Both the position numbers and the translations under genes were made by a program. DNA of 64,000 nucleotides from Skermania sp. ID1734. Lineage in GTDB: Bacteria; Actinomycetota; Actinomycetes; Mycobacteriales; Mycobacteriaceae. How positions within the stretch are numbered: position 1 is the first letter of the stretch; each line of letters starts with the position of its first letter. The notes under the pieces were generated by a model, which was given only the letters and a program-made list of their open reading frames with translations, ran no database searches and was not told the DNA's origin. The stretch covers positions 186,001 to 250,000 of the forward strand of contig NZ_VLIY01000004.1 of assembly GCF_007489285.1 (NCBI RefSeq), written 5' to 3'. Positions 58,972 to 64,000 of the stretch are shown piece by piece.

Positions 58972-59699
58972 CCGAACAGACGAGCAAGCGCGAGACCGAC
59001 ATGCGGGCCCGCGCGCGACTTCGTGCGGACGAGGCAGCCATTACGGGCGGCCGCCGGCGCGGCACCGATCTCTCGACTGTCTGGCGAGAATTCTGGCGGC
59101 ACCCGTCGCCATGGGTGATCGCGTCCCTGCTCGTCGGCGCGTTGGTCGCGCGACTCAGCGTCGGCGACTGGCAGCTCACCGACGCCATCGTGCCCGCGGC
59201 GATGGTGGCCGGATTCCCCTTCTTCGAGTGGATCGTGCACGTGCTGATCCTGCACTGGCGGCCACGCCGATTCGCCGGCCACCTCATCGACCCGCTGCTG
59301 GCCCGCAAACATCGCGAGCACCACGCGAATCCACGCGACATCCCGCTCACCTTCATTCCGTGGCAAGCGCTGCTCTGGATCATCCCGGTGGTACTCACAG
59401 TCGGATTTCTCGCCTTCCCGCGTCCGGGTCTCGCGCTGACCTACATCCTCGGCGTCGCGGTCCTCGGCATGATCTACGAGTGGTCGCACTACCTGATCCA
59501 CACCGACTACAAGCCGAAAGGTCGGCTGTACAAGATAATTTGGCGCAACCACCGGCTGCACCATTACAAGAACGAACACTTCTGGTTCAGCATCACCACG
59601 GCCGGAACGGCTGATCGGGTGCTGCGAACCTACCCCGATCCGGCGACGGTGCCCACCTCGCCAACCGCGAAGAACCTGCACGCGTTGGGAAACCGCTAG
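58968..59699 (+). CDS. Fatty-acid hydroxylase / sterol-desaturase-family membrane enzyme
   Basis: The 243-residue protein has two pairs of membrane helices (about 45-95 and 125-165) and the His boxes of non-heme di-iron membrane oxygenases: [19 protein letters not shown] and [12 protein letters not shown]. It should hydroxylate or desaturate a lipid using O2; substrate unknown. Start overlaps the GntR stop as ATGA. Confidence 0.9.
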   Translation: MTEQTSKRETDMRARARLRADEAAITGGRRRGTDLSTVWREFWRHPSPWVIASLLVGALVARLSVGDWQLTDAIVPAAMVAGFPFFEWIVHVLILHWRPRRFAGHLIDPLLARKHREHHANPRDIPLTFIPWQALLWIIPVVLTVGFLAFPRPGLALTYILGVAVLGMIYEWSHYLIHTDYKPKGRLYKIIWRNHRLHHYKNEHFWFSITTAGTADRVLRTYPDPATVPTSPTAKNLHALGNR

Positions 59700-59705
59700 C
59701 CGGTC

Positions 59706-59783
59706 GCGCAACTGCGCCGACAAAACGTGTCCGGATAGACGGGATCCCGTCGCTCCGGCCGAGTCGTGTTGGCGGAGTTGCGC
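59706..59783. repeat. Long imperfect inverted repeat after the hydroxylase gene
   Basis: Arms 59706-59722 and 59767-59783 match at 15 of 17 positions, enclosing a palindrome GACGGGATCCCGTC. It starts 7 bp past the stop and may be the terminator or an interspersed hairpin. Confidence 0.65.
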
Positions 59784-59845
59784 AGGGACTCGGCCCATCC
59801 GGTCAATCCGGACCGGATTGAAACATGTGGTTGTCGAAATCACAC

Positions 59846-59869
59846 CGGTGTTGCATGATCACAACACCG
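59846..59869. promoter_or_regulatory. Inverted repeat before the CocE-type hydrolase
   Basis: CGGTGTTG and CAACACCG, 8 nt apart, about 75 bp upstream of the ATG at 59946. Candidate operator. Confidence 0.45.
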
Positions 59870-59945
59870 CTACGGAAGAGCAACAACGCTGCAACACCCA
59901 CGCCAGCGTCGCCCGGTCACGACAACTCGAAAGTCGGTCGCGTCA

Positions 59946-62009
59946 ATGAGGATGTGGAGACGTCTGCGGTTCGGCCTACCAGCGCTCACGGTGATGGCTC
60001 TGGTGCTTGCCGGATTCGCCGTACCGACGGCCGTGGCGCAACCGGCATTCAGCGGATCAACGGCCCTGCCTCCGGACGGTGGATCGCTCGCCGCCCAGTG
60101 GACAGCAACCCAAGACGCTCCACCGCAGTACCCGACCGTGCACATCGACTGGGATGTGCCGATCACCATGAGTGACGGCACCGTGCTGAAGGCCAATGTG
60201 TACCGGCCGGCGGATTCGGCTGGGCGGCCGATCGACACGCCGACGCCGACGCTGGTCAACATGACCCCGTACACCAAGCTCATTTCGATGCTCACCGACT
60301 CGGCGCAGTCGATTCCCGGGTTCTCCGACTTCCTGCTCAATTGGCTTGGCGACCTGAACTTTTCGGGTACACCATTCAGCGGCTTCACCGAACTCACCCA
60401 GGCGCTCAACGGTGGTTTGATGCGCAACTTCACCGTCGACCGCAAGCTGATTCAGAGCGGCTACACCCAGGTGGTCGTCGATGTCCGCGGAACCGGCTTC
60501 TCCCAGGGCATCTGGCAGGTTTTCGGGCAGCGCGAGCAGCAGGACACGGTCGAGGTTATCGACTGGGCCAGCAAGCAGCACTGGTCCAACGGCAAGGTCG
60601 GGATGACCGGGGTGTCCTACTCGGCTATCAACCAGGTCAAGGCCGCCGAGATGAATCCGCCTGCGCTCAAGGCAATCTTCCCGGCCGAGCCGGGCAGCGA
60701 CCTGATGCGCGACGTGCTGGCTACCGGCGGCGGACTCGGTGTCGGCTTCATCCCGCTGTGGCTCGCGCTGGTGGACACCCTGAAACTCGTCCCGAACGTG
60801 CAGTCGATATTTCAGGGCAACTTCGACATGAAATGGCTAGCCGACCGGGAAGCGAGCCCGTTCACGTTCTTCGACCTGCTGATCGCCGCGCTTACCACGC
60901 CGTCGGTCAACGACATACCGCCGTCACTGCAAGCGCTGCTCGAGGATGGCACCCCACTACGCCAAGGCATTCAGGGTGATCCGTCGAAGATCCGCATTCC
61001 GACGTTCGTCATCGGCGGCTGGCACGACATCTTCACCAACTCCGAACCCACCATCTACAACGAGATCCCGCTGCCCACCACCGAGAAGAAACTCATAATG
61101 GGCGACACCTACCACCTCAACGGGGGCTCGGGATTCGGTAAGCCGGGCAACCCGCCGCGGCTCGACGTGCTACAGCGGGCGTGGTTCGACCACTGGCTCA
61201 AGGGAATCGACAACGGCATCGAGAAGTACGGCCCAACCACGCTGTGGCAGCAGGGCGGTGGCTGGATCACCTCGCCGACCTTCCCGCAAGCGGGCGTCGA
61301 CTACCGGCGCATGTACCTGTCGGCCGCCCCGAGCGGCACTACCAACACGAGCCTGCACGATGGATCGCTCACCCCGGCGCCGGCGCCCGGCGACACTCGG
61401 CTCACCGTCGGACCGGGAGTGATGAGCCTGTGTTCGCGCGACAACGCGCAAATCACCGCCGGAGTCAGTGCGATCATCGTCGGCTGCACCACCGACGCGC
61501 GCCCGAACGAGCTGAACGGCTTGACGTTCACCAGCGCGCCCGTGAATGCGCCGACAATCATCTCCGGCCCGGTGAACGTACATCTGAACACGGTCCTCGA
61601 CGCCACCGACGGCTACTGGAACGCAACACTCAATGACGTTGCGCCTGATGGTCGTTCGACGGTATTGACCTCCGGGCAGCTCACCGCGTCGCTGCGTGCG
61701 CTCGATCAGTCCCGCAGTCGCCGCTCGGCCAACGGGGATCTGACCGAACCCGTGCACACCCTGACGCTGTCGACGCGTCAGCCGATCGTGCCCGGCCAGC
61801 CCACCGCCCTCGACGTGGGCCTGACCGCGACCGACGCCGTGCTGCAGCCCGGACACCGCCTGCGGGTGGACGTCTTTGCCGGCAACTTCCCGCGCGGGTT
61901 GCTGCTGCGGCCGCTGCTGAACGAGAGCGGGCTGCGCCAGCAACATCTGCAGCTCGACCCGAATTCGCCGAGCTGGGTGAACGTTCCGCTCAGCCAGCCG
62001 ATCGCCTGA
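59946..62009 (+). CDS. Secreted CocE/NonD-family hydrolase (X-Pro dipeptidyl-peptidase S15 type)
   Basis: The 687-residue protein has a signal peptide (cleavage near TAVAQPA, about 30), an alpha/beta-hydrolase domain with GVSYSA around the Ser nucleophile (canonical GxSYxG, last Gly replaced by Ala), IGGWHDIF carrying the Asp, GDTYHLNGG as candidate His, and a C-terminal jelly-roll domain from about 440 (LRVDVFAGNFPR). Such enzymes cleave esters or amides of small or lipid substrates; a few mycobacterial relatives act on secreted esters. Ends next to the convergent lipase gene. Confidence 0.88.
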   Translation: MRMWRRLRFGLPALTVMALVLAGFAVPTAVAQPAFSGSTALPPDGGSLAAQWTATQDAPPQYPTVHIDWDVPITMSDGTVLKANVYRPADSAGRPIDTPTPTLVNMTPYTKLISMLTDSAQSIPGFSDFLLNWLGDLNFSGTPFSGFTELTQALNGGLMRNFTVDRKLIQSGYTQVVVDVRGTGFSQGIWQVFGQREQQDTVEVIDWASKQHWSNGKVGMTGVSYSAINQVKAAEMNPPALKAIFPAEPGSDLMRDVLATGGGLGVGFIPLWLALVDTLKLVPNVQSIFQGNFDMKWLADREASPFTFFDLLIAALTTPSVNDIPPSLQALLEDGTPLRQGIQGDPSKIRIPTFVIGGWHDIFTNSEPTIYNEIPLPTTEKKLIMGDTYHLNGGSGFGKPGNPPRLDVLQRAWFDHWLKGIDNGIEKYGPTTLWQQGGGWITSPTFPQAGVDYRRMYLSAAPSGTTNTSLHDGSLTPAPAPGDTRLTVGPGVMSLCSRDNAQITAGVSAIIVGCTTDARPNELNGLTFTSAPVNAPTIISGPVNVHLNTVLDATDGYWNATLNDVAPDGRSTVLTSGQLTASLRALDQSRSRRSANGDLTEPVHTLTLSTRQPIVPGQPTALDVGLTATDAVLQPGHRLRVDVFAGNFPRGLLLRPLLNESGLRQQHLQLDPNSPSWVNVPLSQPIA

Positions 62010-63122
62010 CTACCGGAAGATCTGCTCGGCGAAATGCAAGGTGTCGGGCAGGCTTTCGAAAAACAGTTCCGAGTGATCGCCCGGGTAGACCCGGAAGGTG
62101 AGATCGACACTGTTGGCGGCGAGTTGCGCGGCGAGGACAAACGTCAGCGGAGCCGGCACGGTGGTGTCGCGGATTCCCTGGGCCAGGAAGATCGGCCGGT
62201 TATAACCGGTGGTCGGAACCGCAAGTTCCTGGCGGACAGCGGCGTCGAGGGGCGTACCGGATATGGGCCGGGCGAACAGACTACCGATGGAGACGTTCGC
62301 GAAGGCCTGATCCGCCTGCGCCGCGCACATAGTTTCCAGCTGATTCACGACGTTGACGCCAAGCGGCGTCAGGTAGCTGTTCACGTCGAGATCCGGTCGG
62401 GAGGCGCGCAATCCGGTGAGGATGTAGCCGACGTACGTCACCGTCCCGCTGAGCGGCAGCGGTGGCGTGTACGGATTGGCTACCACCGTCAGGTCTTCCA
62501 GATGCGACGGCGGCGCCAACGCGATCGCTCCGCGTAGGTCCAGTTCCGGTGCGTAGCTTTTCGCCATGTTCGCGGCGAACAACGACGCATGACCACCCTG
62601 CGACAGGCCGATCGGCGCCCATCGCGTCGACAGGTTCGGGTCGATGGCCCGTGCGCCGCGCACGCTGTCGATGACACTGTGCGCTTCCGCTGCGCCGTCG
62701 AGATAGGGGTGCACCCCAGGGGTGCCAAGACCGACGTAATCGGTTGCAATAACGGCAAACCCGTCCCGGTTCCAGTTGCCGATCCAGTCCAGCACCCCTT
62801 GGCCGACACCGGTCACGGTCGGCGCGCAACTGTCGCCGATACCGGTCGTGCCGTGCGCGCGAGCCATGATCGGCCAGCCGCCGGGCGGCGGATTCCCTTG
62901 CGGCAGATACAGAAAAGCATTGCTCTGCATCGGCCGGCCATAGCCGTCCTCGGACCAGTAGGTGAATACCAGCGAGCGCGCGGACCCCGTGGCCCACTGC
63001 TCCCGCGGTAGGCCACGGGTCGCTGTCACAGTGCCGGGTGTCGTCGGGTCCGCGTGCGCCGGACTCATGGGCAGGACTGCGCTGAGCGCGCACATGCAGA
63101 CGATCAATAGGTAGCGGCGCAT
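62010..63122 (-). CDS. Secreted lipase/esterase (alpha/beta hydrolase)
   Basis: The 370-residue protein has a signal peptide (cleavage near SPAHA, about 24) and a secretory-lipase alpha/beta fold with GLSQGGHAS nucleophile, TDYVGLGTPGVHPYL and the C-terminal YPGDHSELF histidine; Asp lies in QGIRDTTVP. Substrate unknown. ATG at 63122 is chosen because GGGGGAAGG lies 10 nt upstream; a GTG at 63158 adds 12 residues. Its stop is adjacent to the end of the convergent hydrolase gene. Confidence 0.88.
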   Translation of the reverse strand: MRRYLLIVCMCALSAVLPMSPAHADPTTPGTVTATRGLPREQWATGSARSLVFTYWSEDGYGRPMQSNAFLYLPQGNPPPGGWPIMARAHGTTGIGDSCAPTVTGVGQGVLDWIGNWNRDGFAVIATDYVGLGTPGVHPYLDGAAEAHSVIDSVRGARAIDPNLSTRWAPIGLSQGGHASLFAANMAKSYAPELDLRGAIALAPPSHLEDLTVVANPYTPPLPLSGTVTYVGYILTGLRASRPDLDVNSYLTPLGVNVVNQLETMCAAQADQAFANVSIGSLFARPISGTPLDAAVRQELAVPTTGYNRPIFLAQGIRDTTVPAPLTFVLAAQLAANSVDLTFRVYPGDHSELFFESLPDTLHFAEQIFR

Positions 63123-63168
63123 GTCGCGCCGGACCTTCCCCCCGGATGCCGTGGCCACGGCGCCAAGC

Positions 63169-63939
63169 CTAATCCTCGGAAGGCTGCTTACCCGGACGTT
63201 TCACATGGCGGGCGGCGTACTCGGCCTCTTCGAGTTCGGCGGCGCGAGCCAGGTCCGGCGCACCGCCGCCGAGCCGTGCCGGCACCCAGGGTTCACCGGC
63301 CGGCGCGGGATAGCCCTCTTGGGCCTGTTCGAGCAGCTTCTCCATGGCCTCGCGCAATCGGGCCGTGAGGGCTGATGGAGCCTCGCCCGCTTCCGGATGA
63401 ATCGGCTCCCCCACCTCGATGTTGATCGGGATGTTGTGGCGCCCGAGTTTCCGCGGGAAGCCTTTGGTCCAGATCCGGTGTGCGCCCCAAATGACCATGG
63501 GGATGATCGGAGTGTCGGACTCGAGCGCCATTCGTGCCGCGCCTGACTTGAATCCCTTCAGCTCGAAGCTGCGGCTGATCGTCGCCTCGGGATACACCAC
63601 CACCAGTTCGCCGTCCCGCAGCGCATCGACCGCGCGGTGATAGGACTGCGCACCCGCATTGCGGTCGACCGGAATCGCCTTGCACTGGTGCATGAGAAAC
63701 CCGACGATCCGGTTCTGCTCCAATTCACCCTTCATCATGTAGCGCACATTGCGCCCCGAGTTGCGCCCAACCAGTCCGATCTCCAGAAAGTCCAGGTAGG
63801 CAGTGTGATTGACCGCGATGACGCCGCCGCCGGTGCGCGGAATGTTTTCCTGGCCGCTGATCTGGATCCGCAGGCCTTGCGCCGCGATCATGGTCCGCCC
63901 CAAGACGTTCAGAACGTCGTATACCAATTCGCGTGCCAT
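63169..63939 (-). CDS. 1-acyl-glycerol-3-phosphate acyltransferase (PlsC family), Rv3814c-3816c type
   Basis: The 256-residue protein has the acyltransferase box NHTAYLD (NHx4D variant, about 44-50), the second box VYPEATISRS and the KSGAARMALES segment. It should acylate lysophosphatidic acid or a related lysolipid at the inner membrane. In M. tuberculosis three such genes (Rv3814c-Rv3816c) follow Rv3813c; the gene preceding it here ends 3 bp upstream. Confidence 0.93.
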   Translation of the reverse strand: MARELVYDVLNVLGRTMIAAQGLRIQISGQENIPRTGGGVIAVNHTAYLDFLEIGLVGRNSGRNVRYMMKGELEQNRIVGFLMHQCKAIPVDRNAGAQSYHRAVDALRDGELVVVYPEATISRSFELKGFKSGAARMALESDTPIIPMVIWGAHRIWTKGFPRKLGRHNIPINIEVGEPIHPEAGEAPSALTARLREAMEKLLEQAQEGYPAPAGEPWVPARLGGGAPDLARAAELEEAEYAARHVKRPGKQPSED

Positions 63940-63942
63940 GGG

Positions 63943-64000
63943 CTATTCCGTCACCGCCTCCGTGTCGACAGCAGTGGGCTTGGCGGCCTTGCGTTTCGCC
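63943..64000 (-). CDS. C-terminal end of an upstream gene, truncated by the window
   Basis: A minus-strand frame enters from the window edge and ends at TAG (63943-63945), giving a Lys/Ala-rich tail AKRKAAKPTAVDTEAVTE. It is 3 bp from the PlsC gene, so it belongs to the same operon; by synteny with Rv3815c/Rv3816c it may be another acyltransferase, but only 18 residues are visible. Confidence 0.5.
   Translation of the reverse strand, partial: AKRKAAKPTAVDTEAVTE

Overview
The window is chromosomal DNA from a mycolic-acid-producing actinobacterium, order Mycobacteriales and most likely Mycobacteriaceae. It carries the cell-envelope assembly locus of this group: arabinosyltransferases (aftA, embC/embB-like, aftB), the mycolate condensation genes (accD4-pks13-fadD32), the Rv3802c-like cutinase, three mycoloyltransferases, and the decaprenyl-phosphoribose and galactan genes ubiA-PAP2-glfT2-glf. 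Codon third positions are strongly G/C. Two generic features point away from the slow-grower M. tuberculosis layout: only two emb genes, and a mycoloyltransferase with LGFP repeats. I cannot name the species from the sequence alone.

Layout. 1-945: 3' end of aftA, followed after 2 nt by a Ser/Thr protein kinase (948-2150). 2197-6097: an inserted block on the minus strand with an AbiEii/AbiEi (MenT/MenA-like) toxin-antitoxin pair, a small lipoprotein with atypical codons and a Baeyer-Villiger monooxygenase. 6098-14551: a polytopic GT-C-like membrane protein, then embC- and embB-like genes, each with the same leaderless promoter motif. 14588-16546: recQ and a small membrane protein. 16682-25371 (minus): accD4, pks13, fadD32. 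25627-32708 (minus): an F420-dependent-type oxidoreductase, cutinase, DUF732 lipoprotein and three mycoloyltransferases. 32945-39418 (minus): aftB, ubiA, PAP2 phosphatase, glfT2 and glf, a tightly overlapping operon. 39587-44966: an accessory lipid-type cluster with MerR/TipA regulator, DUF385 protein, TetR, P450 and an SRPBCC-acyl-CoA ligase fusion. 44973-49858: divergent SpoIID-like and PGRP-amidase genes, then a HAD phosphatase. 50033-55973: oppBCD, an uncharged 39-codon small ORF with its own terminators, and oppA. 55975-63122: a membrane protein, TetR, small membrane protein, VOC protein, GntR plus fatty-acid-hydroxylase-family enzyme, and two secreted hydrolases. 63169-64000: a PlsC acyltransferase and the end of another gene.

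How it works together. AccD4 carboxylates the alpha branch and FadD32 activates the meromycolate; Pks13 condenses them, the Rv3802c-like cutinase and mycoloyltransferases handle mature mycolates at the wall, and ubiA/PAP2/aftA/emb/aftB and glf/glfT2 build the arabinogalactan acceptor. The kinase, toxin-antitoxin pair and other genes between aftA and embC interrupt a block that is contiguous in M. tuberculosis. The order glf - PGRP - HAD - PlsC matches Rv3809c, Rv3811, Rv3813c and Rv3814c-3816c, with accessory genes inserted at two places.

The most unusual items are the 39-aa charge-free amphipathic small protein between oppD and oppA, an identical 23-bp in-frame repeat shared by pks13 (five tandem copies) and glfT2 (one copy), valine at the EmbB Met306-equivalent position in the second emb protein, the SRPBCC-ligase fusion, and several exact palindromes that look like operators. 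No tRNA, rRNA, CRISPR array, insertion sequence or replication origin was seen. No gene-free stretch exceeds about 300 bases.
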